Origin: Rubripirellula amarantea
GTDB lineage: Bacteria; Planctomycetota; Planctomycetia; Pirellulales; Pirellulaceae
Direction of reading: 5' to 3'
Assembly: GCF_007859865.1 (NCBI RefSeq)
Contig: NZ_SJPI01000004.1
Span: forward strand, 186,001 to 250,000
Length of the DNA: 64,000 nucleotides
The notes under the pieces: generated by a model
Told to the model about the DNA's origin: nothing
The model's database searches: none
What the model saw: the letters and a program-made list of their open reading frames with translations, nothing else
Program-made: the position numbers and the translations under genes
Shown: piece after piece, positions 35,265 through 44,162 of the stretch
Layout: the number at the start of each line of letters is the position of its first letter
Position numbering within the stretch: position 1 is the stretch's first letter

Positions 35265-35735
35265 AAAACTCGTTCTGGCAAGCGACTTGTCATCGCGATG
35301 CGATTGTACTGGTTCGACTTAATTTCGGTTGGCTCGATGAATCGCAATTTCGCATCGCTATGAAACGGAAAACTCAAATCATGTTGCTTTCACCGAGCAT
35401 CAATTGATGTGCCGTGCTTCGTCAACAAGACCGTGGCCAAAATACAGTGACCGGACCGGGCACCGTAAGCGCCGAAAAAACTAAGCGTTTCCCTGATGAT
35501 GAACTCGGCAATGACGTGGGCAACCCGGTAAATGTTGTCTGTTTCGCGACAGTCGAGGGAAGCCGTTGTGGCCACAGGTGGTAGCAATTAGCGCCTTTGT
35601 TGATTATCTTTCCGCGGACAATTGATCAAGTTCGACCTGAACATTGAATTTTCCCAGGCGGGGGAAAGTACAGCTTGGGAGGACGTGCGTCGCTGTCGTT
35701 CCGAAGTCTTTTCTCAATATTTGAAGGTGGAAAAA
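35265..35735. other. Gap of about 470 bases before the ammonium transporter
   Basis: No gene is supported. An in-frame extension of the transporter reaches 35622 but lacks a ribosome site and would bury the signal peptide. I looked for a sigma54 promoter, as is common for amt genes, and found no acceptable GG-N10-GC element. The gap therefore probably holds the transporter promoter in an unrecognised form. Confidence 0.5.
35724..35730 (+). promoter_or_regulatory. Ribosome binding site that fixes the amt start
   Basis: AAGGTGG at 35724-35730 lies five bases before ATG 35736. It is one of the clearest Shine-Dalgarno sequences in the window and decides in favour of ATG 35736 over the in-frame codon at 35622. 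Confidence 0.7.
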
Positions 35736-37223
35736 ATGTTGTTTTGGTCCGTTCGTCAATGCGCGAGGCCCCGATTATTTGGCTTGCTGCTTCTCGTTTC
35801 CCTTCTTAGCGTGACTCCACTTACTTCACACGCTCAGGAAGCTGAATCCGCATCCGCGGAATTGGTGACTAGTGCTCCTGATGCTGCCAAGGTCGCGACC
35901 GAAGATCCCGCCGGTTTGACCGACAGCCAAATCGCCAACGGCCCCTACGCTGCCCACAACGCGTGGATGCTTGTTTGTTGTGCATTGGTGCTGTTCATGA
36001 CCGCCCCCGGATTAGCAATGTTCTACGGCGGTTTGGTTCGTCGTAAGAATGTCCTTAGCGTGATGATGCAGTGCGTGTTCTTGATGGGATTGATGACGGT
36101 CCTTTGGGGACTCTATGGCTACTCGCTCGCTTTTGGAGGCGACGGTGGCTGGATCGGCAATGCGGATCACTTGTTCATGAATGGCGTTCAACGGCAATGG
36201 AGCGACATCCTGAACGAGCCGATCACACCCATGTTTGGCGACATGACCATGCTCACCCACATGCTTTTCCAAGGCATGTTCTTCATTATCACCCCTGCTT
36301 TGATTTGCGGTGCTTTTGCTGAGCGGATGAAGTTTTCGTCCATGGTAGTATTCTCGGTATTCTGGGGCACGTTCATCTACTGTCCGCTATGCCATTGGGT
36401 TTGGGATGGTGGTCCACTGGCGTACGGTGCAGACGGCGCGTTCGCTGGCGGTGCGTTGGACTTCGCGGGCGGAACCGTGGTCCATATCAGCAGTGGTATC
36501 TCGGCGTTAGTCGCCGCCATCATGATCGGTCCCCGCATGGGCTTTATGAAGGAACCGATTCAACCGCACAACTTGACTTACACGGCGCTTGGTGCAGCGA
36601 TGCTGTGGGTGGGATGGTTTGGCTTCAATGCCGGCAGTGAGTTGCTCTCCGATGGATTGACCAGCAGCGCGTTCGCTGTCACCCACTTTTCTGCTGCTGC
36701 AGGTGGCCTCGCTTGGGCGTTGACCGAGTGGGGTGCTCTTGGCAAACCAACGGTTCTGGGTGCCAGCAGTGGTGCGGTTGCTGGCTTGGTCTGCATCACA
36801 CCAGCGGCCGGTTTCGTTCAACCAATGCCCGCAATCGTGATGGGATTGGCCGCAGGAATCGTCTGCTACATCGCCTGCAGTAAGCTGAAGATGATGCTTA
36901 AGTACGACGATGCGTTGGATGCATTTGGGGTCCACGGCGTGGGTGGAATCCTGGGCGCGCTATTGACCGGTGTCTTCGCCACTCGGGCGTGCTGGAACGT
37001 GGCCGACGGTAACAAGATTGGCCTGATCGAATCCGGTGGCGACTTCTCGCTAATGATCGGACAAGCAGTCGCGATACTGGTCACTTTGCTGTTCGCCGGC
37101 GTAGGCAGCTTTGTCCTGTTGAAGGTGATCGACATCCTGATGGGAATTCGGGTTGCCCCAGATCGCGAACAACGTGGCCTCGACGTCAGCGATCATGGTG
37201 AAGAAGGCTACATGATGGCGTAA
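35736..37223 (+). CDS. amt: Ammonium transporter
   Basis: A 495-residue Amt/MEP/Rh channel for ammonium uptake in the inner membrane. A signal-peptide-like hydrophobic segment (about residues 16-32, ending in SHAQ) precedes a 45-residue polar periplasmic stretch, then 11 membrane spans begin at AHNAWMLVCCALVLFMTAPG. Family hallmarks are MFYGGLVRRKNVLSVMMQ, CPLCHWVWDGGPLAYG, DFAGGTVVHISSGISALVAA (first pore His) and DALDAFGVHGVGGILGALLTG (second pore His). The chosen start is supported by a strong ribosome site. There is no adjacent glnK. An intrinsic terminator follows 33 bases after the stop. Confidence 0.96.
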   Translation: MLFWSVRQCARPRLFGLLLLVSLLSVTPLTSHAQEAESASAELVTSAPDAAKVATEDPAGLTDSQIANGPYAAHNAWMLVCCALVLFMTAPGLAMFYGGLVRRKNVLSVMMQCVFLMGLMTVLWGLYGYSLAFGGDGGWIGNADHLFMNGVQRQWSDILNEPITPMFGDMTMLTHMLFQGMFFIITPALICGAFAERMKFSSMVVFSVFWGTFIYCPLCHWVWDGGPLAYGADGAFAGGALDFAGGTVVHISSGISALVAAIMIGPRMGFMKEPIQPHNLTYTALGAAMLWVGWFGFNAGSELLSDGLTSSAFAVTHFSAAAGGLAWALTEWGALGKPTVLGASSGAVAGLVCITPAAGFVQPMPAIVMGLAAGIVCYIACSKLKMMLKYDDALDAFGVHGVGGILGALLTGVFATRACWNVADGNKIGLIESGGDFSLMIGQAVAILVTLLFAGVGSFVLLKVIDILMGIRVAPDREQRGLDVSDHGEEGYMMA

Positions 37224-37256
37224 ACGACGCTGAAGCGATGACTACAATTCGCTACA

Positions 37257-37291
37257 ATCCGGCACCCTGCTTTGGGGTGCCGGATTTTTTT
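37257..37291 (+). terminator. Intrinsic terminator of amt
   Basis: CCGGCACCC (37259-37267) pairs with GGGTGCCGG (37275-37283) around a short loop, giving a nine-bp GC-rich stem extended by A-T pairs and followed by a run of T residues at 37285-37291. This is the best intrinsic terminator in the window. It separates amt from the GH18 gene, whose TTG start is only 27 bases downstream. Confidence 0.9.
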
Positions 37292-37317
37292 GTGCCTCAC
37301 TACGAAAAAGTAAAATT

Positions 37318-38262
37318 TTGCAAACGACCTCTGCCTCCAAGTCATCGTTCATTCGCTTCGCGCTTCCCCTCGTGATGCTGACGCTCGCTCTAACGACCGG
37401 AGTATCTCATGCGGACGATTCGAAGTTCGTCGTCGCTGGATATCTTCCGAGTTACCGACTCGACGATTGGCAGCCTACCAACGATCGGATCACCGACATC
37501 ATCTACTTTGGACCGTCCGTTACCGAAGATGGTAGTCTTGATGTCTCGGGTTATTCCGACGCAGCACGGCAACGCTTGGCGGAAATACGCGAGAAAACCA
37601 ACGCACGAATACTTGTCACCGTAGGCGGATGGGGAAAATCGAAGGGATTCGCGACGATGGCATCCAACGATGACAACCGGGCCGCTTTCGTCGAAACGTT
37701 GATGACATTTTTGCGAGATGAAGGTTTCGACGGCGTGGACTATGACTGGGAACATCCGGCCAATGCCAAGGAGCTTCACGGATACACTCAACTCGTCGTC
37801 GACACCAAGGCTGCCTTGCCCTACGGAAAGCTCGTCACGCTCGCGATGGCCCCCTGGAACCAATTGGAACCGGCACTGTTCAGCGCGATCGACCGCATTC
37901 ACTTGATGTCCTATGACCACGGTTTCCCTCAAGCGACCTTGGACAAATCGGTGGCTGATGTGGACATGGTTCGCGGCATGGGCTGCCCCGCGTCCAAGAT
38001 TGTGCTCGGAATTCCGTTCTATGGTCGAAACAAAGACCGGGCCGCGAAGACCTATGCTCAGCTTGCTCGAAGTCAGTCGGCGGGACCGAGCGTGAACATC
38101 ATCGATGGGTTCGCAGCCAATGGGCCAGAGCTAGTCACTGCGAAAGTTCGCTTGGCAAAGACCGAAAAACTCGCTGGCGTGATGATCTGGGAAGTTGGGC
38201 AAGATACCCAAGGTGAGTCATCGCTAATGAACGCCATTTCCAAAGCGATTGCCGAGAAGTAA
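37318..38262 (+). CDS. GH18 family glycoside hydrolase, exported
   Basis: A 314-residue chitinase-fold hydrolase. A signal peptide (about residues 1-32, ending SHA-DD) precedes a single TIM barrel. The substrate-binding segment RILVTVGGWG lies near 97-106. The catalytic motif D138-G-V-D141-Y-D143-W-E145 gives Glu145 as the acid. MSYDHG follows near residue 196, and the last barrel strand ends in GVMIWEVGQD. Such enzymes cleave beta-1,4-GlcNAc polymers through the N-acetyl group; an endo-GlcNAcase role is the alternative. The start is TTG 37318, giving the complete signal peptide, though ATG 37375 inside it is possible. It lies just after the amt terminator, so it needs its own promoter or read-through. 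Confidence 0.87.
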   Translation: MQTTSASKSSFIRFALPLVMLTLALTTGVSHADDSKFVVAGYLPSYRLDDWQPTNDRITDIIYFGPSVTEDGSLDVSGYSDAARQRLAEIREKTNARILVTVGGWGKSKGFATMASNDDNRAAFVETLMTFLRDEGFDGVDYDWEHPANAKELHGYTQLVVDTKAALPYGKLVTLAMAPWNQLEPALFSAIDRIHLMSYDHGFPQATLDKSVADVDMVRGMGCPASKIVLGIPFYGRNKDRAAKTYAQLARSQSAGPSVNIIDGFAANGPELVTAKVRLAKTEKLAGVMIWEVGQDTQGESSLMNAISKAIAEK

Positions 38263-38515
38263 ACGTTGCTTCAACGATACTGCTCCACCATCACTGCTTC
38301 GCAACCACTGCTTTGTGATCTGCTAGCGAAAAGCACTGGGCAGACACACACGGCGCATCGGTGAAGTCTAATGATGGCAAAGCAACGTGTGGCGACTCCA
38401 TCGCGGGTTCTAGCAACCTAACGAACGCAATTTAACGAACCTTGCGACGCCCATGGGAAACTAGGTAGTCTCGCTATTCTTCGACGATGCTGTTCCTCGA
38501 GCAAGGATGCTCTCC

Positions 38516-39589
38516 ATGGCCAACGCACTGCCTCAACCTCACACGACTGCTCCCGCGGTGCCGCAAACACTGATTGAGCGGCTATCGATGGTACGTGACA
38601 TTGTGGCCCAGGAAGCTCGATCGCTGATGGAAACATCAAAGTCGCTGGGTGTCGATGCCGTCAAAGCCGCCGAAATGACGGCCCAATGTCATGGAAACGT
38701 CGTTATCACTGGCGTCGGCAAAGCCGGTTTGGTTGGCCAGAAACTAGTCGCCACTCTCGCCAGCACCGGCACTCCCGCTCATTTCCTTCACCCCACCGAA
38801 GCGATCCACGGTGATCTTGGACGCGTCGGAAAGGGCGACTTAGTTTGGGCATTGAGCAATTCAGGTCGCAGCAGCGAGGTGGTTCAGATTGCGTCGATCC
38901 TGCGTCGCCAAAGCAGCGGACTGATCGCATTTACCGCCTGCACGGACAATCCGTTGTCCGCCGCAGCAGACGTCACCGTATGTCTTGGAAAACATACCGA
39001 GGCATGCCCACACGGACTCGCCCCAACGACTAGCACGACCGTGATGATGGCGGTCGGCGATGCAGTTGCCATGTTGGTGAGTCGCTTACGTTCGTTCACC
39101 GCCCAGGACTTCGCGAAGTTCCATCCGGGAGGCGCTCTCGGACAAAAAATGGCACAAGTCGATCAAATCATGCGTCCGCTCGCACAATGCCGCGTTGCAT
39201 CCCAAACCATTACCATTCGTGACGCAATGGTCTCAGCGTCGCAAGCTGGTCGACGCAGCGGAGCTGTGATGCTTGTCAACGATGACCTTCGGTTATCGGG
39301 AATCTTCACCGACAGCGACTTGGCTCGTCTACTTGAAGCGCGTGATGAAGCAGCCCTTGATGAGCCTATCGCAAATCGAATGACAACGTCCCCCACCACG
39401 GTCGCTAAAGGCATGTTATTGCAAGACGCAGTGGCCGTGATGTCGCAAAAACGAATTAGTGAGCTGCCAGTAGTGGACGCCCAAGGCAAACCCGTGGGAC
39501 TGATCGACATCACCGACATCGTAACGTTGTCCGACAAATCCAATGGCACTCCGACAATTCCCATGACCAGCTCACCTGACGCTGTTTGA
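38516..39589 (+). CDS. kdsD: Arabinose-5-phosphate isomerase (KDO pathway)
   Basis: Interconverts ribulose 5-phosphate and arabinose 5-phosphate, the first step to KDO of lipopolysaccharide. The 357-residue protein has an N-terminal SIS domain (VVITGVGKAGLVGQKLVATL, GDLGRVGKGDLVWALSNSGRSSEV), the KdsD-specific HGLAPTTSTTVMMAVGDAVA and FAKFHPGGALGQKM segments, then two CBS domains (about 205-345). ATG 38516 is preceded by AAGGA at eight bases and was preferred to ATG 38507. The kdsC gene follows after 57 bases, as in E. coli, so the context agrees with the assignment. Confidence 0.95.
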   Translation: MANALPQPHTTAPAVPQTLIERLSMVRDIVAQEARSLMETSKSLGVDAVKAAEMTAQCHGNVVITGVGKAGLVGQKLVATLASTGTPAHFLHPTEAIHGDLGRVGKGDLVWALSNSGRSSEVVQIASILRRQSSGLIAFTACTDNPLSAAADVTVCLGKHTEACPHGLAPTTSTTVMMAVGDAVAMLVSRLRSFTAQDFAKFHPGGALGQKMAQVDQIMRPLAQCRVASQTITIRDAMVSASQAGRRSGAVMLVNDDLRLSGIFTDSDLARLLEARDEAALDEPIANRMTTSPTTVAKGMLLQDAVAVMSQKRISELPVVDAQGKPVGLIDITDIVTLSDKSNGTPTIPMTSSPDAV

Positions 39590-39646
39590 TACCCACCAAG
39601 ATTTATGTTGGCCACTTTACCCATGTGCCCTTTTCGGAAATAAATC

Positions 39647-40162
39647 GTGAAAGACGCTGATCTCGCTGAACCGATACGTTGCATCTTGTCCGATGTAGAC
39701 GGAGTGATGACCGATGGGCGTATCATCTACGATTCCAGCGGTGTGGAAACCAAGCAATTCAATGTACGAGATGGCTTGGGTATCAAGCTGTGGATGAAAA
39801 GCGGATTCCGTTTTGGAATCTTGACCGCTCGAAACAGCCCAGTCGTACAACGGCGGGGCGAAGAACTTGGCATCGATTCAATCCAGCAGGGCTTCGAGCA
39901 AAAGTTGCCTGCCGCGATGGAAACTTGGCAATCTTGGGGAATCGCTCCCGCGGAAGTGTGCTACATCGGCGACGACCTTCCTGACTTGCCCGTCATGCGC
40001 CAAGTTGGACTCGCGGTGGCTCCCGTGGACGCATCCCTCGACGTACGAAACCAAGCTCAATGGGTGCTGCGTTCCAAGGGTGGCGAAGGGGCTGTACGAG
40101 AATTGGTCGATCGACTTCTGCGAGCCAAGAACCGATGGGAGGAGCATGTCCGCGTGAGCTAG
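39647..40162 (+). CDS. kdsC: 3-deoxy-manno-octulosonate-8-phosphate phosphatase
   Basis: HAD-superfamily phosphatase that releases KDO from KDO 8-phosphate. The 171-residue length is typical of the capless KdsC group. Motif I is LSDVDGVMTDG with the catalytic pair D16 and D18. FNVRDGLGIKLW, FGILTARNSP (motif II Thr) and VCYIGDDLPDLPVM (motif IV acids) follow. The start is GTG. It lies between kdsD and the very long protein discussed as an LptC/LptA equivalent, which parallels the proteobacterial kdsD-kdsC-lptC-lptA order. Confidence 0.95.
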   Translation: MKDADLAEPIRCILSDVDGVMTDGRIIYDSSGVETKQFNVRDGLGIKLWMKSGFRFGILTARNSPVVQRRGEELGIDSIQQGFEQKLPAAMETWQSWGIAPAEVCYIGDDLPDLPVMRQVGLAVAPVDASLDVRNQAQWVLRSKGGEGAVRELVDRLLRAKNRWEEHVRVS

Positions 40163-40204
40163 TCGCTCGATCCAAAGCGACGATCAAACGCAGATGCAAT
40201 CTCG

Positions 40205-43200
40205 ATGGCTCGAATCATCAACTACTTCACCGCATTGATGTTCCTTTTGGGAACCGCGATTATCTACCAGAACACGTTTGTGCCATGGTTAGAACCCGTC
40301 GCTGCGCAGCCGGTCCCGGCCAGACCCGCCCAAGAACTTCGCGGTAACGATTCGCTGCGTGATTTATTTGCCGAAGACAGTTGGCAACGAGGATCTTGTA
40401 AGTGCCTGCAAACTTCCGAAGGCATGTTGCTGTTTGAAAAGTGGGAACAATCCGGCGGCGATCAATGGAAGTTATGGCCCGTCACCGTTGTTTTGGGACG
40501 TGGAATTAGCGCTAAGAAAGACGATCAACCGATCATCTTAGAAGCTGCTCAAGGTGCCGAAATCAAATTTACTTCATCGCTTGATGTGATGAGCGGCGGG
40601 GCACCACCGATCGACCGAGGTCGCATGATTGGTCCGGTTCATATCTATCGAGCGGACCCGCATAAACAAAATGCCGAAAGCGATCGTTCCATCGATCTGA
40701 GAACATCAAACGTCGGCATTGACCGAAAGAAGCTTTGGACCACCGATGCCATTGAGATGCAGTTCGGGCGAGCTCGAATGATTGGTCGTGACCTTACGAT
40801 TCACTTGGCGGGTAACCCGATCTCTAACAGTTCCGGAAGTCCAGCTTCGATCCTTGATCGAATGGAATTGATTTATCTCGATGAATTGGTCATGCCGTTG
40901 GAAAAGAGCGACGCCACGGTGGAGATACAATGCAGCGGCCGGGTGGAGTACGACTTCGCAATTGACCATCTGATGATGCGTGATGAGGTGTCGTTGATTC
41001 ACCGCTCGGCAACCGGCCAAGTGGACGACTTCCGATGTGATTCGATCGAATTGGGCCTCAACAATCCAACCGATTCAACCATCCTAAGGACCGGTCCGCT
41101 CGATTGGGTAAACCGCATTGTTGCGAAGGGCAATCCCGCCGCGGCAAACCTACCTAGCTTTGACGCCAGCATTACCGGTGACCAGATCGACGTCGATGTT
41201 TCGAGGGGACGAATTGAAGCCATCGGAAAACAAGGCATTCGCATTCGTCGCGGTGGCATTTCTGCGAGTCTTGCTAACTTGGTCTATCAATTCGATCCAC
41301 GTGACCCGAAACGGATCGGAAACATTTTGGTCGACGGGCCTGGCATCGTTTCCATCGACGATCCTGAAGTTGCAGTCCGAAAAGCCCAATGGGCGGGCGC
41401 ACTGGAAGTGAAACCAGAAAAGCTAAACGCCGACGACGCTACGAATGCGAATGTCAGCGTTTACGTTGAAGATGATGTTCAAGCTTGGCTTGTCGATGGC
41501 GGCGAATTTAGCGCCGACAACGTCGAGGGCATTCTTAAGTCAGTCGACTCGAAGGTTCCCGGTGAACGCCCATCACTGGCCCCTGAACAGTTCGACATCA
41601 AGGGCAACGTCCGTATCAACACCACCGCAATCGCCGCCGACACACAACGATTGCGGTTGTTTTTCGTCGACGACGAACGAGCGCCCGTGCCGCGCAAAGC
41701 CGCTCCGCCCGCCTCACCACTTCGGCAATGGGTGTCGCAGCCAACAACCAATAACCTCGTTGACCAACCGAGCAGTGCCGTCGCACCGGTTGCCCGCAGT
41801 CGTCCTGAGGTAAGCGGTGACATCATCATTGCACAGCTTCGTCGCACGACGACCGGCCTTAGCGCAAAGCAACTGAAGGTGGAAGGCAACGTACGAGTTT
41901 CGCACAAGATCGAAGCCAACGGACAAAATTTGGATACGGTGCTAACCGGTGAGTTGCTGCAGTTGCTTAATCACGGTGGTGAAGACGTGTTGCAACTGGG
42001 AAGTGGAATCGAGAGTCCAGCGCGGTTCGAAATTGGCGACGGTTTCTTTGTTGGACCCGAGATACAAATCCGACCTCGCGAGAACATCATTTGGATCAAG
42101 GACGCCGGAGAGTTCCAGTTACCTTCCAACGCTCTGCCCACCGGATTGGCTGGTCAAAACGGAAGCTCAAAAATTCAGTGGATCAAGCCTCCGTATTGTC
42201 GCTGGCAGGGCGAGATGCTGTTCGACGGTCGAAAGATTCAATTGACCGACGGAGTCGATATTTCCGCTGCGATTTTGAACGGGACTGAGCCATGGGAATT
42301 CAAGATGAGTGGCGAACGCCTGGAGGTCGACCTTTGGGACGACGTGAATCTGCAAGACATGGCTGCCGTTCGACAGGCTCGCGTGCAAGCGATCACGCTC
42401 CTAAAGTCAAATGAACACCCGGTGTTTGTCGAAGCGTTTCAACGGGCCGCGGACGGAGTGCTTGAAGCGAAGCATTTGCTTTATGCTCATTCGATCACCA
42501 TGTCGCCTGGGATGACGGCACCCCAATTTGCGTTGCTGTCGCCCGAACAACGCGCCAATGCATCGGTGGGCAGTGGAAAGATTGTCGGTGAAGGGCCTGG
42601 GTGGTATCGCGCCTGGGTCCCCAGCCCGAGCGAAGGACCAATGCAACACGACCAAACGGCAACGATGGTCGATGACGCCGAACGACCACTCACCGGAATT
42701 CATTTGACGTACAACGACCAGATGACCGCTGACCTGACAACTCGGGCACTCACCTTTGAACGTGGCGTAAGAGTGGGATCGCGATCCGTCACTCATTGGG
42801 AAGATACGTTCAACGCAGCCGAGATGACGGCGTTGGGGGTGGGTGAGTCAACGCTTGATTGCGACCAACTTCGCGTGGCGATGGAGCCACCTTTGCCCGG
42901 ACGACCGGCGATAGGCGTAGCCACCATCCCTTGGGAAATGCAGGCGATTAGCGGCGTCGTGTTCCGCACTCGAAGTGACAAGGGCTTGCTCGAGGGCACC
43001 GCCAGCCGAGCGGCCTATGCCGCTTCGAAAGACATGTTCACTGCCCAAGGAGCACCCTCGCGACCGGCGATTATCCGACGCAGCCTGCCCGATGGGACTC
43101 CACAGCTCGAAACCGCTGTCCGGTCCATGGTGATCCGACCTCGAACCATGACCATCGACAGCATGGAATTTGAACGAGGCTCCGTGGCCACCCCTACCCA

Positions 43201-43237
43201 GGGAATTTCCGCGAGCGGTGCTGCGAATCGCCGCTAG
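40205..43237 (+). CDS. Giant LptC/LptA-like envelope protein (predicted)
   Basis: A 1010-residue protein with one N-terminal membrane anchor (about residues 5-22, FTALMFLLGTAIIY) and an otherwise beta-rich periplasmic body. The body has repeated units of the OstA/LptA type: QCSGRVEYDFAIDHLMMRDE near 240, FDIKGNVRINTTAIAADTQR near 460, LKVEGNVRVSHKIEANGQNL near 560, LTTRALTFERGVRVGSRSV near 845 and, near the end, LEGTASRAAYAASKDMFTAQ, the ending expected in LptA-like repeats. It occupies the place of lptC-lptA after kdsD-kdsC, 42 bases downstream. LptC and LptA of E. coli are each under 200 residues. I infer a fused lipopolysaccharide transport bridge; this is not proven. No lptB follows. Confidence 0.65.
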   Translation: MARIINYFTALMFLLGTAIIYQNTFVPWLEPVAAQPVPARPAQELRGNDSLRDLFAEDSWQRGSCKCLQTSEGMLLFEKWEQSGGDQWKLWPVTVVLGRGISAKKDDQPIILEAAQGAEIKFTSSLDVMSGGAPPIDRGRMIGPVHIYRADPHKQNAESDRSIDLRTSNVGIDRKKLWTTDAIEMQFGRARMIGRDLTIHLAGNPISNSSGSPASILDRMELIYLDELVMPLEKSDATVEIQCSGRVEYDFAIDHLMMRDEVSLIHRSATGQVDDFRCDSIELGLNNPTDSTILRTGPLDWVNRIVAKGNPAAANLPSFDASITGDQIDVDVSRGRIEAIGKQGIRIRRGGISASLANLVYQFDPRDPKRIGNILVDGPGIVSIDDPEVAVRKAQWAGALEVKPEKLNADDATNANVSVYVEDDVQAWLVDGGEFSADNVEGILKSVDSKVPGERPSLAPEQFDIKGNVRINTTAIAADTQRLRLFFVDDERAPVPRKAAPPASPLRQWVSQPTTNNLVDQPSSAVAPVARSRPEVSGDIIIAQLRRTTTGLSAKQLKVEGNVRVSHKIEANGQNLDTVLTGELLQLLNHGGEDVLQLGSGIESPARFEIGDGFFVGPEIQIRPRENIIWIKDAGEFQLPSNALPTGLAGQNGSSKIQWIKPPYCRWQGEMLFDGRKIQLTDGVDISAAILNGTEPWEFKMSGERLEVDLWDDVNLQDMAAVRQARVQAITLLKSNEHPVFVEAFQRAADGVLEAKHLLYAHSITMSPGMTAPQFALLSPEQRANASVGSGKIVGEGPGWYRAWVPSPSEGPMQHDQTATMVDDAERPLTGIHLTYNDQMTADLTTRALTFERGVRVGSRSVTHWEDTFNAAEMTALGVGESTLDCDQLRVAMEPPLPGRPAIGVATIPWEMQAISGVVFRTRSDKGLLEGTASRAAYAASKDMFTAQGAPSRPAIIRRSLPDGTPQLETAVRSMVIRPRTMTIDSMEFERGSVATPTQGISASGAANRR

Positions 43238-43404
43238 CACCCACCCTCGGGGTGAGCCAGTGGTCGATCTTGGCGATGGCACTCGCTATTATTCATGAAA
43301 CCTTCACTGAAAACGAGGGCTCCCTGTGGGTGCGGAAATCTACTGAAACCATTAGAAACTGTGCGCACGGATACTTCGCTCACAATGGTCCCTTGAATTG
43401 ATTC

Positions 43405-44091
43405 ATGACTAAAACCAAAGTTCTGGTCGTTGAGGATTATCGTCCACTCGCCGAAACCCTTGAATACCAACTTCAACGGGCTGGCTATGATGTTCACCTT
43501 GCGGCCGACGGTCGCGAGGCCATTCACCAAGCCCGGCTCATTCTGCCAGACGTCGTGTTTCTCGATGTTGACCTGCCCGTCATCAATGGCGTTGATGTCT
43601 GTAAGCAGTTACGGTCGGATCCCTCCACCAAGGAAATGCTGATCTTGATGCTTAGCGCCCTCGGTGAAGAATCCGATCAAGTGGTCGGGTTCGCCGTAGG
43701 CGCCGATGACTATGTCGTCAAACCCGTGGAAAGCTACAAGGTGTTGCTTCAACGATTGAAGGCACTGCTACGTCGACGCGAGCCATCCATTGACGACGTG
43801 GATCAGTACACCCGCTACGGTGTAACGGTCGATCGCCGCCGTTTTGTCGCTACTCTGAACGGCGAACAACTCAAGCTAACCAAGAGTGAATTCCAACTTC
43901 TCGAAGCACTCATACGCCAACCTGGTCGTGCATTTGATCGCAACGAACTTGTCGGGGCCGCGCTCGGTGAAGACACACTTGTACTTGAACGAACGATTGA
44001 TGTTCACATTCGCGCATTGCGAAAGAAGATGGGCGAGGCTGCTGATCTGATCGAAACCGTCCGTGGGATCGGCTATCGATTTCGCGAGTAA
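43405..44091 (+). CDS. OmpR/PhoB-type response regulator
   Basis: A 228-residue DNA-binding response regulator. The receiver domain (1-120) has the acidic pocket E10-D11, phosphoacceptor Asp54 in VVFLDVDLPVINGVDV and the Lys of DYVVKPVESYKVL. The C-terminal winged helix (about 130-228) has LTKSEFQLLEALIRQPGRAFDRNEL and ERTIDVHIRALRKKMGEAADLIETVRGIGYRF, the standard Trans_reg_C ending. No histidine kinase gene is adjacent, so it is an orphan here. Its target is unknown. Confidence 0.95.
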   Translation: MTKTKVLVVEDYRPLAETLEYQLQRAGYDVHLAADGREAIHQARLILPDVVFLDVDLPVINGVDVCKQLRSDPSTKEMLILMLSALGEESDQVVGFAVGADDYVVKPVESYKVLLQRLKALLRRREPSIDDVDQYTRYGVTVDRRRFVATLNGEQLKLTKSEFQLLEALIRQPGRAFDRNELVGAALGEDTLVLERTIDVHIRALRKKMGEAADLIETVRGIGYRFRE

Positions 44092-44162
44092 ACAGCCCCA
44101 AGCATTCAATCGCTTTGGACAACGTCTCGGGCAACCTCTCAGACACCCAATCAGACACCTAG

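Noticed and set aside
35265-35735. Sigma54 promoter before the ammonium transporter
   Set aside because: No GG and GC pair with correct spacing was found. The nearest match, around GTGGCCACAGG, lacks the -12 element.
38261-38390. Nine-bp inverted pair ACGTTGCTT / AAGCAACGT flanking the kdsD upstream region
   Set aside because: The arms are about 110 bases apart with no supporting structure between them, so chance is the simpler explanation.
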